In this document: positions 23,811-32,266 of the stretch, one piece after another
Layout of the letters: the number at the start of each line of letters is the position of its first letter
Position numbering within the stretch: the stretch's first letter is position 1
Virus record (IMG/VR): IMGVR_UViG_3300047510_001699
Span: 1 to 55,863 of that record
DNA length: 55,863 bases
Origin: a virus
Strand: one strand, 5' to 3'
Position numbers and translations under genes: made by a program
Notes under the pieces: model-generated
Seen by the model: the letters and a program-made list of their open reading frames with translations, nothing else
The model's database searches: none
What the model was told of the DNA's origin: nothing

Positions 23811-24422
23811 GTGGAAAATCCGATGGTCAACTATAGTAAGCTGATTGCTGAAACTGCAAGTAACCATTATAATGTGCGGGATGAATACAAGGAAAACACA
23901 TACGAACAAAATGTTGCCATCACGATGAGTGAGCAACGCAGGTTCTCCGTGGGATGCATCAATATCACGGGGGAATTGAATATCGGAATGATGATTCGTT
24001 CGGCGTGTCTTTTTGGGGCTGAGAATTTTTATATCTTTGGACGCAAGAAATTTGATAAACGTAGCACTGTAGGTGCTGAGAAATACATTAATATCGTCCA
24101 ATATACTTTTGATGACCCGATGACCGCCGACGAATCAATCAACGAACGTTTGGAATATCTCTTGAAGTGGAATAGTGTGGTGTTGTGTGAGCATGGTGGT
24201 GAGGAAATTGGTTCATACAAGACTCGCCAGTGGTATAAAGAAGAACTGGAAAATCCGTTGTTCATCTTCGGTTCGGAGAGTCACGGACTACCAGAGATGG
24301 TTGCCAAGAATCCACACTTCTACAAGGTATCCATTCCTCAGCGTGGTGTGCTTCGTTCGTTCAATGTGAGTGCGGCAATGAATATTATTTGTTGGGATTA
24401 TATTCGGGAGATGTATTTATGA
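23811..24422 (+). CDS. SpoU/TrmH-family RNA 2'-O-methyltransferase
   Basis: 203 aa from the GTG at 23811, 1 nt after the nuclease stop; an ATG at 23823 is possible. SPOUT-knot motifs are clear: GELNIGMMIRSACLFGA (motif 1), PLFIFGSESHGLPE (motif 2) and VSIPQRGVLRSFNVSAAMNII (motif 3). These enzymes methylate ribose in tRNA or rRNA with S-adenosylmethionine. It is uncommon in phages; the target may be host or phage tRNA, or rRNA. No N-terminal RNA-binding domain of the large SpoU type is evident. Confidence 0.85.
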   Translation: MENPMVNYSKLIAETASNHYNVRDEYKENTYEQNVAITMSEQRRFSVGCINITGELNIGMMIRSACLFGAENFYIFGRKKFDKRSTVGAEKYINIVQYTFDDPMTADESINERLEYLLKWNSVVLCEHGGEEIGSYKTRQWYKEELENPLFIFGSESHGLPEMVAKNPHFYKVSIPQRGVLRSFNVSAAMNIICWDYIREMYL

Positions 24423-24961
24423 ACCCAAGATTTCCTGTGAATGTACCAAATTCCCTTCAACGAGATATTATAGAGTTTGCACTAAGCATTGATAATGAAA
24501 AGTATTTTTCACTCAATCAAACATCCTCGGTACGTAAAGGATGCATTATCAGTGACTATCCAGAATTATCGCTTAGTGACGCAATACAATCATTTGCGGT
24601 TTCTGCCTATAAAAGTATAGGAGTTGATTCTTTTATACCAGAACATATATTTGGTAACTTTATAGGCGTAAATCTTGAAGGTGGATTTGTGCACGAACAC
24701 CGTGACCCAAGAAATGACAAAAACTTCATTCATACAAGATTTAATTTTCTATTGCAAAAGCCAGAAAATGGTGGTGACCCTATTATAAATGGCACTGTGT
24801 ATCCTATGAATGAAGGGCAAGGTTGGTTAAACTTGGCATCAGAATGGTCACATGGTTCGACCGAAGTTGTTGGTAAACGAGAACGAGTAGTATTAAGTTT
24901 GGGAGCATATATACATCCCGGAATGATACGGTATCTTACCGATATAATGGAGGCACAATGA
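24419..24961 (+). CDS. 2-oxoglutarate/Fe(II)-dependent oxygenase-like protein
   Basis: 180 aa from the ATG at 24419 (ATGA overlap with the SpoU gene). The double-stranded beta-helix shows the iron triad: His94-x-Asp96 in VHEHRDP and His145 in SEWSHGS, with Arg153/155 (GKRERVVLS) to bind 2-oxoglutarate. Related enzymes are frequent in aquatic T4-like phages; substrates are mostly unknown and may be protein prolyl residues, nucleic acid bases or small molecules. ATGA overlap also links it to the next gene. Confidence 0.78.
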   Translation: MNPRFPVNVPNSLQRDIIEFALSIDNEKYFSLNQTSSVRKGCIISDYPELSLSDAIQSFAVSAYKSIGVDSFIPEHIFGNFIGVNLEGGFVHEHRDPRNDKNFIHTRFNFLLQKPENGGDPIINGTVYPMNEGQGWLNLASEWSHGSTEVVGKRERVVLSLGAYIHPGMIRYLTDIMEAQ

Positions 24962-25356
24962 AAAAGCGATATAAGCAAATGATTGATACTCGTCGGGTCT
25001 ATCAACTAGAAACCGATATGTACTACGACCGTAGGTTTGCGTATATCACGAAGCAACGGTCATTGGACTATCTTGTGCGATATGCCAAGAAGATTTGGAA
25101 GGCTGAGAAAATTAAGAAGGAGATGCCTCTTATCCGATTCGGGAAAGGACTACAGAAGTATAGTTGGTGTGATGGGGAAACATTGGAACTTGCCCCAACC
25201 CAACGGGACATCTTGACTCTTGTACATGAGTTGGTTCATGCGATTGGATACGATGACCACGATAAGAACTTTGCGGCAAAAGAGTTGGTCCTACTTGCGA
25301 AATATACCTCGGTGAAGGTTGACGCACTGCATGAAATGTTTGAGGTTATGATATGA
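24958..25356 (+). CDS. SprT-like zinc metalloprotease
   Basis: 132 aa. The zincin motif HELVH (His90, Glu91, His94) is followed by a possible third ligand (GYDDHDKNF, His101), as in SprT/Spartan-type proteases. The short size suggests a bare catalytic domain. SprT-type enzymes cut DNA-protein crosslinks, but the phage substrate is unknown. It overlaps its neighbours on both sides by 4 nt. Confidence 0.72.
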   Translation: MKKRYKQMIDTRRVYQLETDMYYDRRFAYITKQRSLDYLVRYAKKIWKAEKIKKEMPLIRFGKGLQKYSWCDGETLELAPTQRDILTLVHELVHAIGYDDHDKNFAAKELVLLAKYTSVKVDALHEMFEVMI

Positions 25357-25517
25357 ACGATATAGATAGAATTAAAAAAGAAATAGAGTATTGGCAAACC
25401 GAATTTGTTCCAAGTGGTAATATGGGTAAGTGGGCCAGACAGGCTAGAATAGATTCTTTAAATAGAACTTTGAAACAGCTTGAACAAGATAATCAAAGTG
25501 AAAACGGTGAACTATAA
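25353..25517 (+). CDS. Small hypothetical protein (54 aa)
   Basis: ATGA overlap with the metalloprotease gene and TAATG overlap with the next gene support translation. The product is hydrophilic and helical (DIDRIKKEIEYWQTEF, then RIDSLNRTLKQLEQD), likely a short coiled coil. No family is recognised. Confidence 0.55.
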   Translation: MNDIDRIKKEIEYWQTEFVPSGNMGKWARQARIDSLNRTLKQLEQDNQSENGEL

Positions 25518-25966
25518 TGGCATGGTGGCATAAACCAGACCCACCAGATATGGAAGGGTATGTACCTGACAATTTCTATAATGGTCCAGACCCCGATGCA
25601 TACAAACGATATGCGGAATGGAAACATAGACAAGCACGAGAGAATAAGGTGGCGTGGGAAAAATTTCAAAAAGAAAAAAAGGAAAAGGCTATACAAATGA
25701 AAAAGAAATTAAAAGAAGCATCGGTACTGTTCTTTATCCAGATATTGAGTTATACAATCTGGTGTATTAACTTCCGAGCGGTTGCTGATACGCATTATCA
25801 CACGGCAGCGGTAAGTGATTTTATGATTGCGTCTATCAACTTCTTTGTGATTCGGAAGATTGCACATGGACAAGACCAATTCCATCAGTGGGCAGGATAT
25901 GCACTTGGGTCTGTGGTCGGGAGTTATTTAGGGATTTGGATTTCCGCAACATTCTTGGGAGGTTGA
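25517..25966 (+). CDS. Membrane protein with cytoplasmic N-terminal domain
   Basis: 149 aa. The first ~70 residues are soluble, with a Pro-rich start (PDPPDMEGYVPDNFYNGPDP) and a highly charged helix (KFQKEKKEKAIQMKKKLKEA). Three hydrophobic segments follow (about 70-88, 98-112, 123-145). The last has a GSVVGSYLGIW motif matching the GSVIGKYIGMKF of the membrane protein at 5364. Function is unknown. Confidence 0.65.
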   Translation: MAWWHKPDPPDMEGYVPDNFYNGPDPDAYKRYAEWKHRQARENKVAWEKFQKEKKEKAIQMKKKLKEASVLFFIQILSYTIWCINFRAVADTHYHTAAVSDFMIASINFFVIRKIAHGQDQFHQWAGYALGSVVGSYLGIWISATFLGG

Positions 25967-25967
25967 T

Positions 25968-26132
25968 ATGAGTGAAGTTGTATCATGTATGTTCATGGGA
26001 GAAAGACCCTACGTGATTACCGTCACCAAGGATGGGAGGGCGTTTATTGGATATGTAAGGACTGGTGATAGGCCTGCGGTTGAGTGGACGAGAGTTGCCG
26101 ATATTCCATTACACGCATCAAGCACGGAGTAA
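25968..26132 (+). CDS. Small hypothetical protein (54 aa)
   Basis: The ATG at 25968 follows a GGAGG-containing stretch of the upstream gene. The product looks beta-rich (PYVITVTKDGRAFIGYVRTGD). Tight spacing to both neighbours (1 and 2 nt) suggests a real gene. No function is recognised. Confidence 0.5.
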   Translation: MSEVVSCMFMGERPYVITVTKDGRAFIGYVRTGDRPAVEWTRVADIPLHASSTE

Positions 26133-26134
26133 TC

Positions 26135-26293
26135 ATGGATACCATTATTGTCTTTTTTGTGGTATTGGTTGCGGTGCTTACATTGGTGATGATGTTCCCG
26201 GCATACTGTAAGTGTAAGCATTGTGGATACAAGATACGTCCATATGAAATCCACAAGTGTAAAGTAAGTGGTCGTAGACATACCTGTAAATAA
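26135..26293 (+). CDS. Small membrane-anchored zinc-knuckle protein (52 aa)
   Basis: One N-terminal transmembrane helix (IIVFFVVLVAVLTLVMMF) is followed by a cysteine/histidine-rich tail (YCKCKHCGYKIRPYEIHKCK, then HTC) able to bind zinc. The ATG at 26135 lies 2 nt after the preceding stop; a GTG upstream is less likely. Function is unknown. Confidence 0.55.
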   Translation: MDTIIVFFVVLVAVLTLVMMFPAYCKCKHCGYKIRPYEIHKCKVSGRRHTCK

Positions 26294-26302
26294 GGAGACT
26301 AT

Positions 26303-26578
26303 ATGCATTTGCCCAAGAAACGGAAAAAGGAAGTAGTAGAAATGACGAAGGTAAAGAGTGATACAGTGCCACCCTCATTACGTCTTGACCTCAACGGGAA
26401 GGCACTGTTGATGTTGGATACCGATGAGTGGGGTCCGATTGAACTGCGTATTGATGATAAGGAAACTGCGGTAGAACTACTTCGGGTTATTGTAGATAAT
26501 CTGGGGAATATCTCTACTGTGGATTCATATACGAAAGCAGAGGGAAAGAAACTTAAGAAAATGGTGGAGGGGAAATGA
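26303..26578 (+). CDS. Hypothetical protein (91 aa)
   Basis: Has an AAGGAG SD. A basic N-terminus (KKRKKEVVEMTKVK) precedes a compact alpha/beta segment (LRLDLNGKALLMLDTDEWGPIELRIDDKETAVELLRVIVDNL). ATGA overlap with the cupin gene. No family is recognised. Confidence 0.55.
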   Translation: MHLPKKRKKEVVEMTKVKSDTVPPSLRLDLNGKALLMLDTDEWGPIELRIDDKETAVELLRVIVDNLGNISTVDSYTKAEGKKLKKMVEGK

Positions 26579-26934
26579 TTGAGAAGATTGAGAAGCCGTG
26601 GGGTAGTGAATTGAAGTTTGCACATACCGCCCATTATGTAGGTAAGATACTGGAAGTGAAGGGTGGTGAAGCACTGAGTGTTCAGTATCATAAGCAGAAG
26701 GTAGAGACGATGCATGTGTTGGAAGGTCAAGGTCGTATCGTATTGTATGTGATGGACGAGGACGGCGAACCACAGGTCACCAGTATTCAAAATATGAAAG
26801 TTGGTGATACATTCCATATCCCACCCAATCAAATTCACCGAATCATTGCGGATGCCGATATGAAGATTGTTGAAGTATCCACCAACCACTTGAACGATTT
26901 AGTCAGATTACAGGACCGTTACGACAGGAAGTAA
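26575..26934 (+). CDS. Cupin, type II mannose-6-phosphate isomerase-like
   Basis: 119 aa. A single cupin barrel: EKPWGSELKF, then SVQYHKQKVETMHVLEGQG, GDTFHIPPNQIHRI and VEVSTNHLNDLVRLQDRY. The ending strongly resembles the C-terminal cupin of ManC/PMI-II enzymes. Metal ligands are likely His and Glu of HKQKVETMH and the later His. It may make mannose-6-phosphate or shape GDP-mannose supply for the GMD at 29223, but no guanylyltransferase domain is attached. Confidence 0.78.
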   Translation: MIEKIEKPWGSELKFAHTAHYVGKILEVKGGEALSVQYHKQKVETMHVLEGQGRIVLYVMDEDGEPQVTSIQNMKVGDTFHIPPNQIHRIIADADMKIVEVSTNHLNDLVRLQDRYDRK

Positions 26935-26935
26935 T

Positions 26936-27601
26936 ATGATTTTACTATTAGGGGACATTCACGGAAACGCAGGAATATTTAAAGAAGCACTGGATATAGC
27001 GAAACAGTCCAGTGCTGTTGCGATTATTCAACTGGGTGACTTTGGAATGTTTCCTGAAAATGAGGAATGGTTCCGACTTAATTTAGAATATGCACATATT
27101 CCTGTTTACTTTATTGACGGGAACCACGATGATTGCACCAGGTGGGATGCCTATGACGAAGTTATCCGTGTTTGGGATGACCGTAATTTGTATTATATCC
27201 CGCGGGGTACTGTGATGGAACTGGACGGACACACTATTGCCTTTATGGGTGGTGCGGCGAGTATTGATAAGAAGATGCGAATAGAAACTAATATGCATTG
27301 GGACAGTAATGAAAACATTTCACCTACACAGGTCGAACGACTATACAGAAATGTTTTAGGAAAGAAAATTGATATGTTTCTTACGCATTGTCCACCACAT
27401 TCCGTTATCGAAAAGAACTTTGACCCAACAAATAAATTGTGGTTTGGTGTAGGAATAGATTGGATTGACCCAAATCAACATATCATAGAAGACGCATGGG
27501 ATAAGTTAAACTATCCACCTATCTATTCTGGGCATATGCATAAGCGTATTCAAGGATCAGACTATAGAATTTTAAATATAAATGAATTGTTGGCCGTGTA
27601 A
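26936..27601 (+). CDS. Calcineurin-like metallophosphoesterase
   Basis: 221 aa. All five metallophosphatase motifs are visible: GDIHGN, QLGDFGMF, DGNHDD, LTHCPPH and SGHMHKR. Two metal ions would bind these Asp/His/Asn residues. Substrates in the superfamily range from phosphoproteins to nucleic acid ends and cyclic nucleotides, so the role is open. It is the last gene before a 55-nt gap. A weak promoter-like pair (TTGTTG, 18 nt, TATACT) overlaps its end. Confidence 0.85.
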   Translation: MILLLGDIHGNAGIFKEALDIAKQSSAVAIIQLGDFGMFPENEEWFRLNLEYAHIPVYFIDGNHDDCTRWDAYDEVIRVWDDRNLYYIPRGTVMELDGHTIAFMGGAASIDKKMRIETNMHWDSNENISPTQVERLYRNVLGKKIDMFLTHCPPHSVIEKNFDPTNKLWFGVGIDWIDPNQHIIEDAWDKLNYPPIYSGHMHKRIQGSDYRILNINELLAV

Positions 27602-27656
27602 CCCACTACTTATACTAGACGGGTATAGAAGGTTATAGACAGACAAGGGTTACATT

Positions 27657-27827
27657 ATGAGAAAAGACAAACACAAATATACTACCATTCAAATTAGTAA
27701 AGAAATAAACAAGCATATACGTGAATTCTGTAATAAGAATTTCGTAAATGCTGGACCATTGACAGAACACCTCTGGTCCAATTATATTTCTTCTAGTGTG
27801 AGTGGTAGTATTTCTTTACAGGGTTAA
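27657..27827 (+). CDS. Small RHH-like protein (56 aa)
   Basis: The pattern YTTIQISKEINKHIREFCNKN, a beta strand followed by helices, resembles ribbon-helix-helix DNA-binding proteins. It begins after the 55-nt gap that separates the small-gene operon from the glycan island and ends 4 nt before the first glycosyltransferase, so it might regulate that island. The domain call is tentative. Confidence 0.45.
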   Translation: MRKDKHKYTTIQISKEINKHIREFCNKNFVNAGPLTEHLWSNYISSSVSGSISLQG

Positions 27828-27831
27828 TATT

Positions 27832-29226
27832 ATGAAAACTGGTTACATTCCGAAGGACCAACGCAAAAAGATTCTCCTTCTCTCCGACGATATGCGAGTG
27901 ACCTCTGGTATCGGAGTTATGTCACGGGAAATCGTTGAAGGAACCGCACATCATTTTAATTGGGTGCAAGTGGGAGCTGGTGTCAATCATCCAGAGATGG
28001 GGAAGACAATTGATATTTCTGCTGCATTAAATAAAGAAATAGGTATAGACGATTCGTATGTTCGTATCTATCCATATAATGGATATGGTGATAGCAGATT
28101 GATTCGTCAACTTCTTGAAATCGAAAAGCCAGATGCCATTCTCCATTTCACCGACCCACGGTATTGGATTTGGTTATATCAGATGGAGCATGAACTCCGT
28201 CAGAAGATGCCAATTCTTTATTATAATATTTGGGACGACCTTCCATTCCCGATGTATAATAAAGAATATTATATGTCATGCGACTCGTTGTTCTCTATCA
28301 GTAAGCAAACATATAACATTAACAAGCATGTTCTTGGACCAGAGAACCCACGGCATCTTGCATACATTCCGCATGGTATCAATACTAAGCGATATCACCC
28401 ACTTCCAGCAGATGATGCAGCAATGCTTGAAACTCGAAAGAAACTATTTGGTGACGCCGAAGTGGATTATGTAATTTTCTACAATAGTCGGAACATTCGT
28501 CGTAAGCAAACATCAGATATCATTTACGCCTTCAAGGTGTTTATGATGAAGTTAACGCCAGAACAGCGTGAACGGGTTCGTTTGGTAATGCACACACAAC
28601 CTGTTGATGATAACGGTACAGATTTACCAGCGGTTATCCGTGATGTCACACCAGAAGTACAAAAGTATATTGTGTTTTCTGCTGACCGTGTTGAGGCTGG
28701 ATTCTTAAATCACCTCTACAACATCGCTGATGTAACTATTAATATGTCCAGTAACGAAGGATTCGGATTAGGTACTTGTGAAAGTATGGTCGCTGGCACT
28801 CCAATCATCGTCAATGTCACTGGCGGTCTTCAAGACCAATGTGGATTTATGGATGATGACTACAATTATCTTGACCCAGATGTACACTTTACATATGATT
28901 GGGGTAGTAATCACGATGGTAAGTATAAGAAGCACGGTAATTGGGCGTTCCCAATGTTCCCAACCAATCGTTCAATTCAAGGGTCACCAATGACCCCATA
29001 CATCTTTGATGACCGTGCGTCATTTGAAGATGCAGCAGACCGAATGATGGAAGTGTATGGATTGTCCCGTGAGGAACGGAAGCTCCGTGGAGAGCTTGGT
29101 CGTCAGTACGCTTTAGGTCACGGTAAGTTTACAGCAGAACATATGTGTAACTCTTTCATTGAGCACATCAACAAAGGATTTACCAATTGGACACCACGGA
29201 AGCGATTCACATTGGAGAAAGCATGA
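27832..29226 (+). CDS. Glycosyltransferase, GT4-like
   Basis: 464 aa from the ATG at 27832, 4 nt after the preceding stop. It starts with a Rossmann half (KKILLLSDDMRVTSGIGVMSR) and has the GT4 donor-binding half: IFYNSRNIRRKQTSDIIYAF, then NMSSNEGFGLGTCESMVAGTPIIV with the E-x7-E-like box. Proteins of this kind are frequent in aquatic T4-like phages. Cytoplasmic, no membrane segment. First gene of a 10.7-kb glycan island, overlapped with gmd. Confidence 0.85.
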   Translation: MKTGYIPKDQRKKILLLSDDMRVTSGIGVMSREIVEGTAHHFNWVQVGAGVNHPEMGKTIDISAALNKEIGIDDSYVRIYPYNGYGDSRLIRQLLEIEKPDAILHFTDPRYWIWLYQMEHELRQKMPILYYNIWDDLPFPMYNKEYYMSCDSLFSISKQTYNINKHVLGPENPRHLAYIPHGINTKRYHPLPADDAAMLETRKKLFGDAEVDYVIFYNSRNIRRKQTSDIIYAFKVFMMKLTPEQRERVRLVMHTQPVDDNGTDLPAVIRDVTPEVQKYIVFSADRVEAGFLNHLYNIADVTINMSSNEGFGLGTCESMVAGTPIIVNVTGGLQDQCGFMDDDYNYLDPDVHFTYDWGSNHDGKYKKHGNWAFPMFPTNRSIQGSPMTPYIFDDRASFEDAADRMMEVYGLSREERKLRGELGRQYALGHGKFTAEHMCNSFIEHINKGFTNWTPRKRFTLEKA

Positions 29227-30239
29227 GCTACGAATTCGAGGTCGATATGCAACTAGGAATTGCAAAATCTAGGAAAACCGCACTAGTTACTGGTATCAAC
29301 GGACAAGATGGTTCCTACATGGCTGACTTCCTACTTGACAAAGGATATAAAGTCTATGGAATGGAACGACGAGCTTCTGTAAAGAATCGTGAAAATACGA
29401 AGCATCTTACTAATAATCCAAATTTTGAATTCATTATCGGTGATCTCGCTGACCAGAACTCACTTCTTCGGTGTTTGAAAACTGCGAATCCCTCTGAAGT
29501 TTATAACTTCGCAGCCCAATCGTTTGTTGGTGAAAGCTGGAACACTCCAGAACAAACCAGTGATATTACTGGACTCGGTGTTCTTCGGATGCTGGAAGCA
29601 ATTCGTGAGTATGGTGAACCTATTAAGTTCTACCAAGCATCTTCGTCTGAAATGTTTGGTCGTATGGTGGAGAATCCATCAAAAGAATCCACACCATTCT
29701 ATCCACGTTCTCCATATGGCGTAGCGAAGCTGTACGGGCACTGGATTACTAAGAACTATCGTGAAAGTTATGGAATGTTCAATGTTTCTGGTATCTTATT
29801 CAATCACGAAAGTGAACGCCGTGGGATTGAGTTTGTTACTCGTAAGATTACTGATGGTGTTGCTCGTATTGCATTAGGACTCCAAGATACTATTGAATTG
29901 GGTAATCTTGATGCGGGTCGTGATTGGGGATATGCGCCTGATTATGTGGAAGCTGCGTGGTTAATGATGCAACAAGATACACCTGATGATTATGTTATTG
30001 CAACTGGTGTTACTAAGACTATTAAACATTTCTTACAAGCAGCATTTTATCAAGTTAATATCTTGGATTGGGAAAAGTATGTAGTGGTCAACCCCAAATT
30101 CTTCCGTCCGGCGGAAGTCGAGGTTCTTCGTGGTGATGCAACAAAGGCAAAGGAAGTATTAGGATGGGAACCCAGAACCTCATTTGAGCAGTGGGTAGGA
30201 AAGATGGTTCACAACGATTTTACAAAGTTACAAGGATAA
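29223..30239 (+). CDS. gmd: GDP-mannose 4,6-dehydratase
   Basis: 338 aa from the ATG at 29223 (ATGA overlap). Extended SDR fold with NAD(P) motif TGINGQDGSYMADFLL, then SSSEMFG, the catalytic YGVAK (Tyr/Lys), and the GMD-specific NHESERRGIEFVTRKI and GNLDAGRDWGYA. It converts GDP-mannose to GDP-4-keto-6-deoxymannose, precursor of fucose, rhamnose, perosamine or 6-deoxytalose. No GDP-fucose synthase is obvious in the window; the epimerase at 36007 or the host may finish the sugar. Confidence 0.95.
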   Translation: MSYEFEVDMQLGIAKSRKTALVTGINGQDGSYMADFLLDKGYKVYGMERRASVKNRENTKHLTNNPNFEFIIGDLADQNSLLRCLKTANPSEVYNFAAQSFVGESWNTPEQTSDITGLGVLRMLEAIREYGEPIKFYQASSSEMFGRMVENPSKESTPFYPRSPYGVAKLYGHWITKNYRESYGMFNVSGILFNHESERRGIEFVTRKITDGVARIALGLQDTIELGNLDAGRDWGYAPDYVEAAWLMMQQDTPDDYVIATGVTKTIKHFLQAAFYQVNILDWEKYVVVNPKFFRPAEVEVLRGDATKAKEVLGWEPRTSFEQWVGKMVHNDFTKLQG

Positions 30240-30242
30240 TAT

Positions 30243-31577
30243 ATGAATATAGAAACTAAACCGTTATGTGTTGTTCGGGCACCATGCGCTACTCGTTCTG
30301 GATATGGAGATATGAGCCGTGACATCATTCGTCATATTATTGAATATGATAAGTTTGATGTTAAGGTTGTATCCGTAAATTGGGGTGAAACTCCAATGAA
30401 CGCTTTGGATGAAAACAATCCAAAAGACAAGATGATATTGGACCGAATACTCACTGGTCCTCTTACGAGACAACCAGATTTGTTTGTGACTATCACAATC
30501 CCATCAGAGTTTGAAACGATTGGAAAGTATAATATTGGTATTACAGCTGGAATTGAAACTAGTATCGCATCTGCTCAATGGGTCGAGGCATGTAACAGAA
30601 TGGATGCGGTTTTCACTATCTCAGAACATTCAAAGAATGTATTCTTAGCATCTCAGTTTGGTCGTAGAGGCCCTAACGGAGAAGATTTGGGTACCCTTAA
30701 GCTTGAGAAGCCAGTCGAAGTATTACACAATTGCATTGACCAAGCTATCTTTAAGAAGCTCGAATACGAATCTGATGTTCAAAAGACGGTCAAAGAGGTA
30801 TTAGCAGAAGTTCCAGAGAAGTTTTGCTATCTTTTTGTTGGTCACTGGTTGCGTGGAGACTTTGGTGAAGATAGAAAGAATGTTGGTTTGTTGGTTCGTA
30901 TATTCCTTGAAACCTTTAAGCAAACAAAGAGTTCTCCACCAGCATTAATTCTAAAAACCAGCGGTGGCAATTTCTCCATCTTGGATAAACGAGAAATTCT
31001 AAAGAAAATAAATGATATTCGTAATACTGTACAATTGGAAGCAGGTCAAACCATGCCCAATATTTATGTATTACATGGTGAGTTGACCGACAGTGAAATG
31101 AATTCATTATATAATCACCCAAAGATTAAAGCACACGTTTCGTTTACAAAGGGTGAAGGGTTTGGACGGCCATTACTTGAAGCATCGGTTAGTGGGAAGC
31201 CAGTGATTGCCTCGGGTTGGTCTGGTCATATGGATTTCTTGAACCCAGAAGAAGCTGTATTGGTCGGTGGTGAGTTGGCACAGATACATCCAAGCTCTGT
31301 TTGGGATAATATTCTTATCAAGGAATCTTCCTGGTTCCGACCAGATATTCAACAGGCAGCCAATGCACTTGCTGGTGTATTTATGGATTATGAAACCTTC
31401 CGTAAGAGGTCTGCAAAGCTGGGTAAGGAGAATTTTAAGAAGTTCTCCTATAATGCAATACAACAAAGAACGTGGGAACTTCTTGACAAGTATGTACCAG
31501 AGTTTCCAAAACAGGTTCCTATTAAGTTACCTACTTTAAAGAAGGTTGATTTACCTAAACTTAAAAAGGTTGAATAA
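30243..31577 (+). CDS. Glycosyltransferase, GT4-like
   Basis: 444 aa. N-terminal half: VVRAPCATRSGYGDMSRDII, TAGIETSIASAQWVEACN, DAVFTISEHSKNVF. The donor half has VSFTKGEGFGRPLLEASVSGKPVIASGWSGH, a textbook GT4 box. The C-terminus ends in a Lys/Pro/Leu repeat (KLPTLKKVDLPKLKKVE). It lies 3 nt after gmd and overlaps the next start by one base. The substrate is unknown. Confidence 0.85.
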   Translation: MNIETKPLCVVRAPCATRSGYGDMSRDIIRHIIEYDKFDVKVVSVNWGETPMNALDENNPKDKMILDRILTGPLTRQPDLFVTITIPSEFETIGKYNIGITAGIETSIASAQWVEACNRMDAVFTISEHSKNVFLASQFGRRGPNGEDLGTLKLEKPVEVLHNCIDQAIFKKLEYESDVQKTVKEVLAEVPEKFCYLFVGHWLRGDFGEDRKNVGLLVRIFLETFKQTKSSPPALILKTSGGNFSILDKREILKKINDIRNTVQLEAGQTMPNIYVLHGELTDSEMNSLYNHPKIKAHVSFTKGEGFGRPLLEASVSGKPVIASGWSGHMDFLNPEEAVLVGGELAQIHPSSVWDNILIKESSWFRPDIQQAANALAGVFMDYETFRKRSAKLGKENFKKFSYNAIQQRTWELLDKYVPEFPKQVPIKLPTLKKVDLPKLKKVE

Positions 31578-31978
31578 TGCCTCTACGTAGTGAACGCAGA
31601 TTTATTAGCCTAAGTAATGTAAAGTCTGGTATGATGATTCAGTTTAGCTATCAGAAAAAATCTGGTGGTGCTGGGTCGTATACTGTGTTGGTTATAGACC
31701 CGAATCGTAAAAGTGAACGGGCAACAGAACCACAGTTACATGGATTTGTAATTGAAGAACTTACCGATGCACAATTGATTGAATTTTTCGCTTCGTTCGG
31801 CACAAGTATTAATATGGACTATGACGACAGACGGGCAAGTGTAGTGGAGAATTTAAATACAGACGAAGCTTATAAAACATTTTCAACATCACCGTATGTA
31901 AAGGGCCGTTCATATCGTACATTTAATCTGAGCGGAATGTCGCAAGTTCGTCAAATCTTACTTGGCTCAGTAGACTAG
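31577..31978 (+). CDS. Hypothetical protein (133 aa)
   Basis: A beta-rich N-terminus (ISLSNVKSGMMIQFSYQKK, SYTVLVIDPN) is followed by a helical middle and FNLSGMSQVRQILL at the end. It may be an SH3-like small fold. It sits inside the glycan island with TAATG coupling but has no glycan-enzyme motif. No family is recognised. Confidence 0.55.
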   Translation: MPLRSERRFISLSNVKSGMMIQFSYQKKSGGAGSYTVLVIDPNRKSERATEPQLHGFVIEELTDAQLIEFFASFGTSINMDYDDRRASVVENLNTDEAYKTFSTSPYVKGRSYRTFNLSGMSQVRQILLGSVD

Positions 31979-31986
31979 GAGTGAAT

Positions 31987-32265
31987 ATGTCAGAAGAAAT
32001 TTGTCCACAAGAAGATTGTGTCCCTAAAGAGGACTTACCAAGTGCTATGGAAATGGCAAAGAATCTAATGCGAGATGGTACTAAAATTATTAAGAACGCT
32101 GTAGATGGTAACAAAACACTCGTTGAACAATTTGTAAGAGACAACAGGTGGTCTATTTGTGCTGAATGCCCGCGGCTGCAAAATGACAGATGTTTAGAAT
32201 GTGGATGTTTTATGAAGGTAAAAGTAGCATTTCAAACATCGGTATGTCCTTTAGGAAAATGGTAA
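31987..32265 (+). CDS. Small zinc-finger phage protein (92 aa)
   Basis: The ATG at 31987 follows AGGAG. The C-terminal half has CAECPRLQNDRCLECGCFMKVK and CPLGKW, a cysteine array known in many T4-like phages; function unknown. The N-terminal half is helical and charged and has its own CPQEDC pair. It precedes the FkbM-like gene by 1 nt. Confidence 0.65.
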   Translation: MSEEICPQEDCVPKEDLPSAMEMAKNLMRDGTKIIKNAVDGNKTLVEQFVRDNRWSICAECPRLQNDRCLECGCFMKVKVAFQTSVCPLGKW

Positions 32266-32266
32266 A

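Noticed and set aside
27587-27616. TTGTTG, 18 nt, TATACT as a promoter before the glycan island
   Set aside because: The -35 is poor and the spacer long. Kept only as a remark, not as a supported promoter.
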